A DNA stretch of 64,000 nt, taken from the NCBI GenBank assembly GCA_038729465.1, contig JAVYRZ010000001.1, forward strand, positions 20,512 through 84,511, given 5' to 3'. Under the pieces are notes generated by a model. The model was given only the letters and a program-made list of their open reading frames with translations, was not told the DNA's origin and did no database searches. Numbering within the stretch: the first letter of the stretch is position 1; every line of letters starts with the position of its first letter. The translations under genes and the position numbers were made by a program. Positions 1 to 9,478 of this stretch are shown in pieces. Origin of the DNA: Thermoplasmata archaeon (GTDB taxonomy: Archaea; Thermoplasmatota; Thermoplasmata; Thermoplasmatales; ARK-15).

Positions 1-1
1 A

Positions 2-478
2 AAATATCTGGCAGTGGAGCCAGAGATGAAAAAGATAGTAACAGAAGCAATTACACTTAGAGACTTTTTAACACAGTTAATGGATCGTGATGTGGAAGAG
101 TTCAACATGATCATGGCAGCGTATAAGCTGCCTAAAGAGACAGTTCAAGAGAAGGAGCTCAGAGATAAAAAAATAGAAGAAGCATCTATTAGAGCAAGTA
201 ATGTACCATTAGAAACTGCCAGAGCATGCGTAAAAATAATGGATCTTGCTTTGAAAGTTATAAAGAGTGGAAACATCAATGCGGTTAGTGACGGTATTTG
301 CAGTTTTCAATTTGCAAACTCTGCGATGAAAGGTGCTTTAGCAAACGTTAAAATCAATTTGAACAATATAAGCAATCAAGAGATTCTGCAACAGTTCAAT
401 ACAGAGATAGAGAACATAGAAAAAGAATCTATAAATATGTATGAAAGGAATAAAGAGCTATTAGAGAAGGTGAAATAA
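2..478 (+). CDS. fchA: Methenyltetrahydrofolate cyclohydrolase, FchA/FTCD-C family (5' partial)
   Basis: Probably interconverts 5,10-methenyl-THF and 10-formyl-THF in the cytosolic folate one-carbon pathway. The reading frame is open to the left edge, so the N-terminus (including the usual glycine/alanine-rich start of the family) lies outside the window and about 158 residues are visible. Family features seen: the AAYKLPKET segment about 30 residues in, the PLETARACV helix, NAVSD, and ALANVKINL. The stop codon overlaps the ATG of fhs by one base (TAATG), so the two are translationally coupled and act on the same metabolite. A distant formiminotransferase-cyclodeaminase activity cannot be excluded, but the fhs neighbour favours the cyclohydrolase. 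Confidence 0.85.
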   Translation, partial: KYLAVEPEMKKIVTEAITLRDFLTQLMDRDVEEFNMIMAAYKLPKETVQEKELRDKKIEEASIRASNVPLETARACVKIMDLALKVIKSGNINAVSDGICSFQFANSAMKGALANVKINLNNISNQEILQQFNTEIENIEKESINMYERNKELLEKVK

Positions 479-2121
479 TGAAAGATCTAGAACCAATATT
501 AAAAATTGCACAGAAAATAGGATTAACTGAAGAGGATCTTGAACTATATGGAAAATATATGGCAAAAGTTTCTCTAGAGGCAATAAAAAAATATAAAAAT
601 AACAAGGATGGAAAACTGATTGTAGTGACAGCTATGACCCCTACTCCTGCAGGAGAGGGCAAAACCACCACTTCTATAGGGTTGGTGCAGGGGATGACAA
701 AACTCGGCAAAAAAACGATGCTGGCAATAAGAGAGCCATCTCTAGGCCCAGTGTTCGGTATAAAAGGCGGCGCTACAGGAGGTGGCAAGGCGATGGTAGA
801 ACCCATGGAAGAAATAAATCTTCATTTTACAGGAGATTTTCATGCGATCACTTCTGCGCATAATCTTTTATCTGCAATGATAAACAATCACATTTACTTT
901 AGGAACGAGCCAAGAATAGACCAAAGAAAGATTACATGGAGAAGATTAATAGACATGAATGATCGTTCTCTCAGGCATATAATTGTAGGGCTGGGAGAAT
1001 CAAATGGTGTAATTGTAGAGGAAGGCTTTGACATCACTCCAGCATCCGAGATCATGGCAATTATGGCACTTGCCGAAAATTATAAAGATTTGAAATCTAG
1101 GCTTGGCAATATTTTAGTAGGTTACAGTGAGAAGAAAGAGCCGATATTTGCAAGGGATTTAAAAGCGGACGGTGCAATGGCAGCACTGTTAAAAAATGCA
1201 CTCAAACCCAACTTAGTGCAGACCATTGAACATGTACCGGTATTTGTCCATATAGGCCCATTTGGTAATATTGCGCATGGCACAAACAGTGTAATAGCAG
1301 ACCATATTGGAATCAAGCTCGTGGATTATTTTGTTACAGAAACAGGATTTGGCAGCGATCTTGGATTTCAAAAGTTTGTGGATGTGGTCAGCAGAGCCAG
1401 CAATTTGAAAATTAGTGTAGTAGTCCTTGTTGCTTCGATCCGCGCGCTTAAAATGCATGGAGGGGTACAGAAAGAGGATCTTAAACTGGAGAATGTTGCA
1501 GCATTGCAAAAAGGGTTTGAAAATTTACAAAAACACATTACAAACATAAGAAATTACGGATTACCGTTAGTGGTTGCAATAAACAAATTTGTCTCTGACA
1601 CAGATTCAGAGATAAAGGCACTTGAATCATTATTAAAAACAATGAACGTCTCCTATTCATTAAGCACTAGTTTTGAGGATGGCGGAAATGGAGCAGTGGA
1701 CCTTGCAAAAAAAGTTATTGAAGAGATTGATGCACATCCAGATCCAAAAGTGAATTATACATACTCTCTAGACGATCCTTTAGAAACAAGAATATATAAT
1801 ATTGCAACAAAGATTTACGGCGCCAAAGATGTGATATATACCAAAGATGCTATTAATGACCTGAAACTTATTAAGAAGAACGGTTTTGATAAGTTTCATG
1901 TGATCATGGCAAAAACGCAAAACTCGCTAAGCGACGATCCAAAACTGGTTGGTGCACCTAAAGATTTTACAGTTACAGTGCGTGAGTTAAGAGTATTATC
2001 AGGTGCAGGCTTTATAGTAGTAATATTGGGCGAGATCATGACCATGCCAGGATTGCCAAAAGAGCCAGCGGCAGTAAATGTGACATTGACTGATGATGGA
2101 GAGATCAAGGGGCTATTTTAG
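478..2121 (+). CDS. fhs: Formate--tetrahydrofolate ligase
   Basis: ATP-dependent ligase making 10-formyl-THF from formate and THF; it feeds purine synthesis or runs in reverse to make ATP. At 547 residues it is close to the usual length of about 555. The nucleotide loop TPTPAGEGKTTT sits at about residues 54-65, followed by EPSLGPVFGIKGGATGGG at about 86-103, the family hallmark. It starts at an ATG overlapping the fchA stop, and its 3' end overlaps the convergent pantoate kinase gene by 17 bases. Together with fchA this gives a bacterial-type formate to methenyl-THF module inside an archaeal genome. Confidence 0.97.
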   Translation: MKDLEPILKIAQKIGLTEEDLELYGKYMAKVSLEAIKKYKNNKDGKLIVVTAMTPTPAGEGKTTTSIGLVQGMTKLGKKTMLAIREPSLGPVFGIKGGATGGGKAMVEPMEEINLHFTGDFHAITSAHNLLSAMINNHIYFRNEPRIDQRKITWRRLIDMNDRSLRHIIVGLGESNGVIVEEGFDITPASEIMAIMALAENYKDLKSRLGNILVGYSEKKEPIFARDLKADGAMAALLKNALKPNLVQTIEHVPVFVHIGPFGNIAHGTNSVIADHIGIKLVDYFVTETGFGSDLGFQKFVDVVSRASNLKISVVVLVASIRALKMHGGVQKEDLKLENVAALQKGFENLQKHITNIRNYGLPLVVAINKFVSDTDSEIKALESLLKTMNVSYSLSTSFEDGGNGAVDLAKKVIEEIDAHPDPKVNYTYSLDDPLETRIYNIATKIYGAKDVIYTKDAINDLKLIKKNGFDKFHVIMAKTQNSLSDDPKLVGAPKDFTVTVRELRVLSGAGFIVVILGEIMTMPGLPKEPAAVNVTLTDDGEIKGLF

Positions 2122-2950
2122 GATAGCCATTATAGATATCTGTCATATAGACTGTGCCATATCTTTCGAATAGATCCTGTAGATTCTGAGAATCGCCAAT
2201 TGCAACAATAGATTTCCCAATCAAGCTTATTGTTGCAAATCCATATTTTTCTGATTTTTTAATAATCTCTTCCATTTCTCCTGTTAGAAAGCCTATGCTT
2301 TTTGAAAATTTAACGCCTAGCTCAAATGCGTACTCTATGTTCTTATTTTTTAAAAACATGTCTAGCGCATTTTTACCATAAAATGTGATTTTCTTCTTGT
2401 AAAATGGATCTGTGATAATGCTCTTGGTTTCTACCTCTCCATCAAGTGCAAGAATCGTCAGTTTACTATCTACCATTACTCGATCCACGATTCCGTAAGG
2501 CAAAGCACCCTCTTTCAGCCTGATCGTGAACCCGCCCATGCTCTGTGTTGCAATGTCACCGAGTCCTGTATGGTTCATGATCTCCGCTCTGTGAGCAATT
2601 TGAAGTGTTTCAAAATAGCTTAGGTTCAATTTAAATTCATGATTTAATGCTAAAGCTGTAGATATTGCTGCAGCGGCGCTCATTCCAAATCCATGTTGTG
2701 GCGGCAATAAAGTATCTGTATAAACATTTGCATTTAAATTTAGTAATTTCAATATTGTGTGTTGTATAGATGCTTTAATTTTTTTGTTATTTAAAAACAC
2801 TTCTGTATCCCTTGCTTTTTTAACGTATGTAAGTGCACCTAGACTGGTGGTTATACCTACACCTCTAGATCCTCTTTTCAGCAAGTTTTTGTTTTGGTCC
2901 TTTATTTCAAAAAATAAAGTGATGCTGCCAGGTGAGAAAAATCTGATCAT
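2105..2950 (-). CDS. Pantoate kinase (archaeal GHMP kinase)
   Basis: Phosphorylates pantoate to 4-phosphopantoate, the archaeal route to coenzyme A; it would be followed by phosphopantothenate synthetase, which is not in this window. GHMP-kinase features: FSPGSITLFFEI at the N-terminus, GSRGVGI at about 27-33, and the ATP-binding PPQHGFGMSAAAAIS at about 83-97. The segment HTGLGDIATQSMGG at about 127-140 is typical of the archaeal pantoate kinase branch rather than of mevalonate or homoserine kinases. The 281-residue length fits. It is transcribed divergently from aIF5B, sharing a 69-base AT-rich spacer, and convergently with fhs. Confidence 0.88.
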   Translation of the reverse strand: MIRFFSPGSITLFFEIKDQNKNLLKRGSRGVGITTSLGALTYVKKARDTEVFLNNKKIKASIQHTILKLLNLNANVYTDTLLPPQHGFGMSAAAAISTALALNHEFKLNLSYFETLQIAHRAEIMNHTGLGDIATQSMGGFTIRLKEGALPYGIVDRVMVDSKLTILALDGEVETKSIITDPFYKKKITFYGKNALDMFLKNKNIEYAFELGVKFSKSIGFLTGEMEEIIKKSEKYGFATISLIGKSIVAIGDSQNLQDLFERYGTVYMTDIYNGYPKIAP

Positions 2951-3019
2951 AATTATAAGGTATAAAATACAAATACTTTTAATTTTTTATTAAAATCTTA
3001 AAAACATTTATTTATCAAA

Positions 3020-4771
3020 ATGTATTTACCTTTTAATTCAGCAGGAAATGATATGCAATTAAGACAACCTATTGTAAGCGTGCTAGGTCATGTCGACCAT
3101 GGAAAGACAACGTTATTAGACCAGATTAGAGGCTCTTCTATTGCCGCTCGCGAGTATGGCCAGATCACACAACACATAGGTGCCACTGAAGTTTCAATTG
3201 ATAATATATACAGTATATGCGCTGATATTATAGGGCAAAAGAAATTCAGTGTGCCAGGGTTACTTTTTATAGACACACCGGGGCATCAGGCTTTTACAAC
3301 CTTGAGGGCCAGAGGCGGAGCATTGGCAGACCTTGCAATACTTGTAATAGACATAAAAGAGGGGATAATGCCACAGACAGTGGAGAGTCTGAAAATTTTA
3401 AAAGCGTATAAAACGCCTTTTGTGGTTGTTGCAAATAAAATAGATTTGATATACGGCTGGAAAACGGAATATAATAAGCCGTTTATAGTGGCGCTAAAAG
3501 ATCAACGTGGGGAAGTAGTAGAAGACTTGAATCAAAAAATTTATCAGATAGCTGAACAGCTTTACAACAATGGATTTTCTGCAGAAAGGTATGATAGAAT
3601 TGATGATTTTACAAAAAATGTGGCAATAATACCAGTTTCTGCCAAGCACAAAGTAGGCATTGCAGATCTTTTATTGGTGTTAGTTGGTTTGGCTCAGAAG
3701 TTTTTGGAATCGGATCTCAGGACTTTAGATGAGCCTGGAGCAGCGACGATCTTAGAAGTAAAAGACGAGAAAGGGTTTGGCAAGACACTGGATCTGATAC
3801 TTTATCAGGGTGTTATTAAGAAAGGAGACATAATTGTATTTGAAGGGATATATAAGCCGATAGTATCCAGAGTAAAAGCGTTGTTAAGACCTGCACCTGA
3901 TAATAGTTCTAAGTTGAATATTGTTAATTGTGCAACTGCAGCAGCCGGAATAAAGATACTGGCATCAGATCTTGACTTTGTAAAAGCTGGGGGAATGTTA
4001 AAGGTAGCAACACCGGCAACACTGGAAAAAATAGTCGAAGAGATAAAAAGTGAGGGAAATATAAAGATTGAATTGAAAGATGATGGTGTAGTGATAAAAG
4101 CAGATGCAATAGGTTCTCTGGAGGCTATGGCTTTTGAGCTGAACATTCTAGAAATACCGATAAAGAAGGCTGAACTGGGAGAGGTGTCAAAAAGGGACGT
4201 GGTAGATGCACAGACCTCTGAAAATGAACTTTACAAAGTGATACTGGCTTACAACGTCAAATACACGCTGGATCAAAGAGATGTGCCTGTGATCTCTGGA
4301 AACATACTTTATAAGATTATAGATGACTATAAGGCATGGAGGGAGAATAGAATATTAGAACTGGAAGCAGAATCAAGAAAGGCATACATATACCCAGTAA
4401 AGTTGTTGGTACTGGAAAATAACATATTCAGAGTTTCCAAGCCTGCAATAGTAGGAGTGAGAGTTCTTGGGGGAGAATTAAGGGCAGGAGTAAAAATTTT
4501 AAAACCTGATGGAAGAGTAATTGGCACATTAAAAAGCATCAGAGAGAAAGAGAAGACGCTAGATAAAGCAATTATGGGATCTGAGATAGCAATTTCGGTT
4601 GATAATGCAGTGGTTGGAAGAAATCTTAGAGAAAATGACATATTGTATGCAGATTTGAGAGAGGAAGATATCAGGTTCTTAAAAACTCAAATATTAAGTT
4701 ACGAAGAAAAAGAGATTATAGAAGAAGTATTGAAAATTAAAAGAAAAGATAAGGCTTTTTGGGGTGCATAA
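3020..4771 (+). CDS. infB: Translation initiation factor aIF5B (IF2-like GTPase)
   Basis: Ribosome-dependent GTPase that promotes initiator tRNA positioning and subunit joining. G1 GHVDHGKTT lies at about residues 23-31, G3 DTPGH at about 85-89 and G4 NKID at about 139-142, followed by the beta-barrel and C-terminal domains; the length of 583 fits archaeal aIF5B. The start is uncertain. The ATG at 3053 (MQLRQPIVSV) is preceded by AGGAAATGAT, a plausible ribosome site, and aligns better with family N-termini than the ATG at 3020. The upstream spacer is AT-rich and shared with the divergent pantoate kinase gene. Confidence 0.96.
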   Translation: MYLPFNSAGNDMQLRQPIVSVLGHVDHGKTTLLDQIRGSSIAAREYGQITQHIGATEVSIDNIYSICADIIGQKKFSVPGLLFIDTPGHQAFTTLRARGGALADLAILVIDIKEGIMPQTVESLKILKAYKTPFVVVANKIDLIYGWKTEYNKPFIVALKDQRGEVVEDLNQKIYQIAEQLYNNGFSAERYDRIDDFTKNVAIIPVSAKHKVGIADLLLVLVGLAQKFLESDLRTLDEPGAATILEVKDEKGFGKTLDLILYQGVIKKGDIIVFEGIYKPIVSRVKALLRPAPDNSSKLNIVNCATAAAGIKILASDLDFVKAGGMLKVATPATLEKIVEEIKSEGNIKIELKDDGVVIKADAIGSLEAMAFELNILEIPIKKAELGEVSKRDVVDAQTSENELYKVILAYNVKYTLDQRDVPVISGNILYKIIDDYKAWRENRILELEAESRKAYIYPVKLLVLENNIFRVSKPAIVGVRVLGGELRAGVKILKPDGRVIGTLKSIREKEKTLDKAIMGSEIAISVDNAVVGRNLRENDILYADLREEDIRFLKTQILSYEEKEIIEEVLKIKRKDKAFWGA

Positions 4772-4776
4772 ATATT

Positions 4777-4995
4777 TTATTTTATTATAAAATATCCTGC
4801 TGATTTTTGTCTGGCCACTCTTTTTATGTATCCTTTGTTTTGCAGCTCTTGCAGAGAGTTAGTGACTATGCCTTTTCCTACGCCAGAAGCTTTCATAATA
4901 TCATCAGCGGTCTTCAATTTGTCTTCGGAACTAGCACCTACTTTTTTCATGGCTTCGTAAACTTTTTTTGCCATTGGAGAAAGATCTTCTACCAT
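4777..4995 (-). CDS. Small winged-helix DNA-binding protein
   Basis: A 72-residue protein that reads as a single winged helix-turn-helix: helix 1 around PMAKKVYEAMKK, then TADDIMKASGVGKGIVTNSLQELQNKGYIKR as the HTH and recognition helix, ending in a short wing (GYFIIK). No effector or metal-binding domain is present. It lies tail-to-tail with infB, five bases away. An AGGTGAA Shine-Dalgarno precedes the ATG. The role (local regulator or general DNA-binding protein) cannot be assigned from sequence. Confidence 0.8.
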   Translation of the reverse strand: MVEDLSPMAKKVYEAMKKVGASSEDKLKTADDIMKASGVGKGIVTNSLQELQNKGYIKRVARQKSAGYFIIK

Positions 4996-5077
4996 AATTT
5001 CACCTTTTTTATGAAACTTTGAATATATATGGATAGTGAAAAAATATATTTAAATGTTTTTAAAAAAATGCACTTTT

Positions 5078-6604
5078 TTAACTTTTATGATCTGTTTTTA
5101 AAAAAGTGCTATCTATAACCATACCCTCTATTCTTAATGTCTTATATTTTTTGTATACTTTCTGTGCTTCTTCTAATCTATTTTTATTTTCACTATACAA
5201 TCTTAATAGATCTTCTCCAGAATCCACCTTGTCACCGATTTTCTTATAAACCCATATGCCCGCACCCTTGTCTTTCGGCGCTCCTAAAATTCTGGCAATT
5301 GTTACTAACGAGGCATTTGATACATATGAGATATATCCCTCTTCTTCTGATACTATATCTAAACTGTACTTTCCAATCTGAATATCCTCGCTCTTTTCTA
5401 TCTGCTTAGACCCCTGCGCATTTACAATCTCTAAGAACTTATTCAGTGCCTTTTTGTTTTTGAGGATTTCCCTGGCCTTGTTTTTTCCAGCTCCTGGTTT
5501 TACGATATTTCCCATCTCTAATAAAATACCAGCAAGTTCTAAAGATTTCTCTATCAAGCTGTTCGATCTGTACTTTCCTTCAAGAGCTTCCAGAGCTTCT
5601 TTTGCCTCCAGTGCAGGGCCTATGCTTCTTCCAACAGGCTGGCCACCGTATGTGAATGCGCATTCAACATTAATTCCTAACCGCTCTCCAAGATCTATAA
5701 AGTTTCTTGCTAGCTTTCTTGCATACAATTCATCATGCACTTTCGCTTCAGAGCCTATTGGTATGTCGATCAGCAACTTATTTATGTTTAACGCTTTTTT
5801 CTTAGCCATCACAGACGCCAACAGCTGAGACTGAGGATCTATGCGCAGCAAATACTCAATCTTAATTATTTTATCATCTGCGGGGGCGAGGTTTACTGCG
5901 CCACCCCAAGCAAGCGTGGCACCTACAGTATCTACGATCTTCCGGATCTCTTCAAGTCTCAGGTCTACTTTCGCTAGTACTTCCATCACATCCGCAGTGC
6001 CTGCAGCACTGCTTATGGCCCTTGATGAAGTTTTTGGAATTTTAAGCCCAAGTGCCGCCACGATAGGTACTGTGATCAGCGCATATTTATTGCCAGGTAC
6101 TCCACCAATGCTGTGCACATCGACCACGGGGTACGGGAAATCCAATGTTTCGCCAGTATCTACCATTGCTCTGGTCAAATAGTCCGTTTCCTCAATGTTC
6201 AGTTCATTGATAAATAACGAAGTAACATAAGCGGATAGTTCTATGTCTGATATGTTCTCTTTAACAATGTCATCTATGATCTTATAAATTTCCTCTTTGC
6301 TCAGCTTAAGTCCCTGCATCTTCTTTTTTATAAACTCTAATGATTCTGGTTTTAAAGTTTGCTCTATCTGAATTGAGTCATACGATTTTACTCCCAAAAT
6401 CTCGCAGGTACCTGTGAATATTCCTATTTCTCCTCTGTTAATCATAGAATTAGATGTATTTACGATTGCTGTAACACTTTTATCTTTATAATATATTTTC
6501 ACACGATCATGCGGGAATACCCCTAGTTGCCTACAATCTTCATCGCTTAACAGTACTGTGTTTTTTCCACTTTCCAGATCAAGCTCCCTAACTTTTAGTT
6601 TCAT
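5078..6604 (-). CDS. deoA: AMP phosphorylase
   Basis: Archaeal nucleoside 5'-monophosphate phosphorylase converting AMP, CMP or UMP plus phosphate to ribose-1,5-bisphosphate and base. This is the first step of the AMP salvage pathway that ends in Rubisco; no Rubisco or R15P isomerase gene is in this window. The 508-residue length matches the family. There is an N-terminal extension (about 85 residues) absent from bacterial thymidine phosphorylase, then VHSIGGVPGNKYALI and KTSSRAISSAAGTADVME (phosphate and ribose sites). The start overlaps the upstream GNAT gene by 17 bases, so it is the last gene of a three-gene operon. Confidence 0.93.
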   Translation of the reverse strand: MKLKVRELDLESGKNTVLLSDEDCRQLGVFPHDRVKIYYKDKSVTAIVNTSNSMINRGEIGIFTGTCEILGVKSYDSIQIEQTLKPESLEFIKKKMQGLKLSKEEIYKIIDDIVKENISDIELSAYVTSLFINELNIEETDYLTRAMVDTGETLDFPYPVVDVHSIGGVPGNKYALITVPIVAALGLKIPKTSSRAISSAAGTADVMEVLAKVDLRLEEIRKIVDTVGATLAWGGAVNLAPADDKIIKIEYLLRIDPQSQLLASVMAKKKALNINKLLIDIPIGSEAKVHDELYARKLARNFIDLGERLGINVECAFTYGGQPVGRSIGPALEAKEALEALEGKYRSNSLIEKSLELAGILLEMGNIVKPGAGKNKAREILKNKKALNKFLEIVNAQGSKQIEKSEDIQIGKYSLDIVSEEEGYISYVSNASLVTIARILGAPKDKGAGIWVYKKIGDKVDSGEDLLRLYSENKNRLEEAQKVYKKYKTLRIEGMVIDSTFLKTDHKS

Positions 6605-7136
6605 GTTGATCCTCTAGAAATATAGACATTAATATATCATCTACATATTCATTGTTGATTTTAAACTGTTTTTTCCACTTACCTTCTATTATAAATCCAA
6701 GTTTTATATATAAATTTATGGCTGCACAATTTGAAGAAAATACCTCTAAACATATTTTTTCTATTTTTTTATCTTTGGCCCATTCTATCGCAGTTTTAAT
6801 CAGTGAAGTACCTACTCCCATCTTCCTAAATCGATCAATTATAGCAATGCTTAAATATGCAGTATGCTTATTTTTTATATAGCGGCCCCGCGTTAGAAAT
6901 AAGACACCAATTATCTCATTGTTGTACTCTGCCACAAGAGTCAAATCCTCTCTTAAAGTCCTAATTCTCTCTGCCTCAAATTCTTCATAATACGAATACT
7001 GCTCTCCCAATAGATAAATTCCTTCTTTCATGACATTATTCATACATGTTACAATACCCTTCGCGTCACTTGGCATCGCGATCCTAATTGTGCATTGCCC
7101 GCCATATGGAATATTCAACAATCTTGTCAGCTGCAT
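6588..7136 (-). CDS. GNAT-family N-acetyltransferase
   Basis: Acetyl-CoA-dependent acetyltransferase of about 182 residues. Visible are the core strands (LTLVAEYNNEIIGVLFLTRG), the pantetheine-binding loop RFRKMGVGTSLIKTAIEWA and the C-terminal NLYIKLGFIIEGKWKKQF. The start is placed at 7136 because AAGGAGGG lies a few bases upstream of that ATG; the longer open frame to 7214 has no such site. This start still leaves a 53-base overlap with the end of the acyl-CoA synthetase gene, so the two are translationally coupled. The substrate is unknown; the ACD-GNAT neighbourhood recalls Pat-type protein lysine acetyltransferases, where the two modules are fused. Confidence 0.85.
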   Translation of the reverse strand: MQLTRLLNIPYGGQCTIRIAMPSDAKGIVTCMNNVMKEGIYLLGEQYSYYEEFEAERIRTLREDLTLVAEYNNEIIGVLFLTRGRYIKNKHTAYLSIAIIDRFRKMGVGTSLIKTAIEWAKDKKIEKICLEVFSSNCAAINLYIKLGFIIEGKWKKQFKINNEYVDDILMSIFLEDQHETKS

Positions 7137-8460
7137 GAACAACCCTCCTTGCAGTAGTAAATACAGGAATCCTAAAATCCTGCAACTTTTTTTCAACGCG
7201 TTTTGTAAATTCACCGCCGGCCATTACTGCTATCACGGTCTTGTCTAGAGTTTTGGTATTTTTCATTACTTCTATCATGCTATCTATATTATTAAATATC
7301 GGGGCATTGGGTACTACAAAATATGATACTATTATCTCCAAATCCCCGCTCTTCCCCAAGACATCAAATCCAGCCTGATACCAGTCTGGTGTGGCAGATC
7401 CTGTCAAATCCAGCGGATTAGAAATGATTGCAAAATCAGGCAATACTCTCTCGAGTTCTATTCTTTCAGAATCTTTCACTGCTGAAAGTTTTAGATATTT
7501 AGATTCACCAACCTCATCTGAGGTCACAACACATGGCCCCGCACCATTAGTGATCATGGCTAAGTTACCATTTTTCGGCAACCTCTGAAATGACAGAATC
7601 TTGATAATATCCACAAGATCTTCAATATCATCCACTAAAATTACTCCAGCCTGTTTCATAGCCCCTTTAAACACTTCATAGTTCTGAGCCAGAGCACCTG
7701 TATGCGATCTTGCAGCTTTATTACCCAACGCATTTCTTCCAGTCTTTAATACTACTATGGGTTTGGTCTTTGCTACTCTTCTAGCGCGTTCAAAAAATTC
7801 ACGACCATCTTCTATACTTTCTAAGTAAGCAGCAATGATTTTGGTGTCTTTATCTTTTTCTAAATAGTCCAGCATATCCAGCTCATTCACATCTATTTTG
7901 TTGCCAAAACTTACAAATTTGCTAACACCAAGATTGTTCTGTTCTAAATACTCTAAGAGTGTCACACCGTAAGTCCCTGACTGTGTAATAAATGCTATAT
8001 CCCCTTTTTTTGGGCGGCTTAAAGCTTTCTGGGCCTGAAAAAAAGTATTGAATTCAGAATCTCCAGAATATACTCCGATACAGTTTGGTCCAATAACTCG
8101 AATATTATACAGGTTTGCTATTTTTTTTACCTTTTTTTCCAGTTCCGCACCTTCTTCAGAGATCTCTTTGAACCCTCCGGATATTATCACTATCCCTTTT
8201 ACGCCTTTTTCATGCGCTTCTTCAACAATTTGAGGCATTTGTTTTGCAGAAACAGATACTACCAATAGATCTATACTGTCAGGGATCTCATTAATAGTTT
8301 TATAACATTTTCTTCCTAATATATAATCATCCTTTGGGTTTACAGGATATATTGTTGCCTTGGTTTGTAATAGTGACTGCATGATCTCAAATCCAATTCT
8401 TCCTTTTTTTGATGATGCACCAATTAACGCGACAGTTCTCGGATTGAAAAAATAGTCCAA
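7084..8460 (-). CDS. ADP-forming acetate/acyl--CoA ligase, alpha subunit
   Basis: CoA-binding and ligase-CoA domains of the NDP-forming acyl-CoA synthetase, which makes ATP from acyl-CoA and ADP. The Rossmann CoA-binding domain starts with LDYFFNPRTVALIGASS, and the phosphorylated histidine is kept in ARSHTGALAQNYEVFKGAM. The ATP-grasp beta subunit is not fused and not adjacent. The start is placed at TTG 8460 because AAGGTGG lies just upstream and the protein then begins as the family usually does; the in-frame ATG at 8490 sits inside a TATA-like sequence (ATATATAA). It heads an operon with a GNAT and AMP phosphorylase. Confidence 0.88.
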   Translation of the reverse strand: MDYFFNPRTVALIGASSKKGRIGFEIMQSLLQTKATIYPVNPKDDYILGRKCYKTINEIPDSIDLLVVSVSAKQMPQIVEEAHEKGVKGIVIISGGFKEISEEGAELEKKVKKIANLYNIRVIGPNCIGVYSGDSEFNTFFQAQKALSRPKKGDIAFITQSGTYGVTLLEYLEQNNLGVSKFVSFGNKIDVNELDMLDYLEKDKDTKIIAAYLESIEDGREFFERARRVAKTKPIVVLKTGRNALGNKAARSHTGALAQNYEVFKGAMKQAGVILVDDIEDLVDIIKILSFQRLPKNGNLAMITNGAGPCVVTSDEVGESKYLKLSAVKDSERIELERVLPDFAIISNPLDLTGSATPDWYQAGFDVLGKSGDLEIIVSYFVVPNAPIFNNIDSMIEVMKNTKTLDKTVIAVMAGGEFTKRVEKKLQDFRIPVFTTARRVVHAADKIVEYSIWRAMHN

Positions 8461-8536
8461 AGTTATCCACCTTCTAATCTTATATATCATTTGCGTAAAT
8501 AAACATTTTTTTTAGATTGTGTCATTAAAAATAAAA

Positions 8537-9388
8537 CTATCTGTTTACTAACGCTACACCTCCTATTACCATTATCCCTCCTATTATTATTGTTACTGTT
8601 ATTGCTTCATGAATAATAAAATATGCGCTTATTATAGTGAAAAGTGGGCTAAAATAGTAAAAAACAGAAGCTCTTGAAGCGGTAAGTATCTGTAGGCCTT
8701 TAAAATTAAGATAAAAGGCAACGAATGTTGCAAAAATAACAAGAAATGCAAGTGCATAGATTTCAATTATATTTAATCTTATAAGTTCTGCCGGCATTTT
8801 TGAAATGAAAGGTAAAAAAAAGACAGTTCCAAAAACCATGGATAACGAGGTGACAAACATAGCATCATATCTCTCCAAAACATTTTTTGAAATAATGGTG
8901 TAAACACTCCATGCAATTGAGGCACCGAGAATCAATATTATGGATACAATGCTAAGCAGATCTGTAATGCTGTTAATTGAAATAAATATAATGCCTATAA
9001 AAGAAATGATTATCCCTGTCATTTTTAAAATGCTGAATCTTTCACCTATGAAAATCATCGAAAGCAAAAATATGAATATTGGCTCTGTTGATACTACAAT
9101 CGATCCAACTCCCGCAGAAACACCGTTTGCACCGGAATTGTAAAGAGACTGGTACAGCATTACGCCAGTCAGCCCCATCATGGCAATTAGAAGAAAGTCC
9201 TTTAATTTTGGTTTTTTCCATAACTTGATCATGATAGGTATGAAAAAGAGAGTAGAAAAAAAGAATCTTGTAAATCCAAGCGTTAAGGGATCCATAACTT
9301 GCAGGCATATTTTAGTTGCTGTGTAACCTACACCCCAGATAAATGCAACGATAGTCATTAAGACGTACCCAAGAAATCTTTTTTCCAT
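8537..9388 (-). CDS. EamA/DMT-superfamily transporter
   Basis: Integral membrane protein of 283 residues with about ten hydrophobic helices in two EamA repeats; the second begins near TDLLSIVSIILILGASIAWSV. The N-terminal WGVGYTATKICLQ and the IGERFS segment after the fourth/fifth helix are typical of the family. Family members export or import small metabolites such as amino acids; the substrate cannot be told from sequence. It stands alone, divergent from the ClC channel gene. A second family member is at 52178. Confidence 0.9.
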   Translation of the reverse strand: MEKRFLGYVLMTIVAFIWGVGYTATKICLQVMDPLTLGFTRFFFSTLFFIPIMIKLWKKPKLKDFLLIAMMGLTGVMLYQSLYNSGANGVSAGVGSIVVSTEPIFIFLLSMIFIGERFSILKMTGIIISFIGIIFISINSITDLLSIVSIILILGASIAWSVYTIISKNVLERYDAMFVTSLSMVFGTVFFLPFISKMPAELIRLNIIEIYALAFLVIFATFVAFYLNFKGLQILTASRASVFYYFSPLFTIISAYFIIHEAITVTIIIGGIMVIGGVALVNR

Positions 9389-9478
9389 TGAACGTTGATT
9401 ATCTTATGAATATATAAACATATTTTATGATTGTAACAGTTAAGATTTAAATAAATAGAGATCTTAATAGAAGTTAAA

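Noticed and set aside
7137-7214. Longer N-terminus for the GNAT gene
   Set aside because: It would lie inside the acyl-CoA synthetase gene and has no ribosome site, whereas AAGGAGGG precedes ATG 7136.
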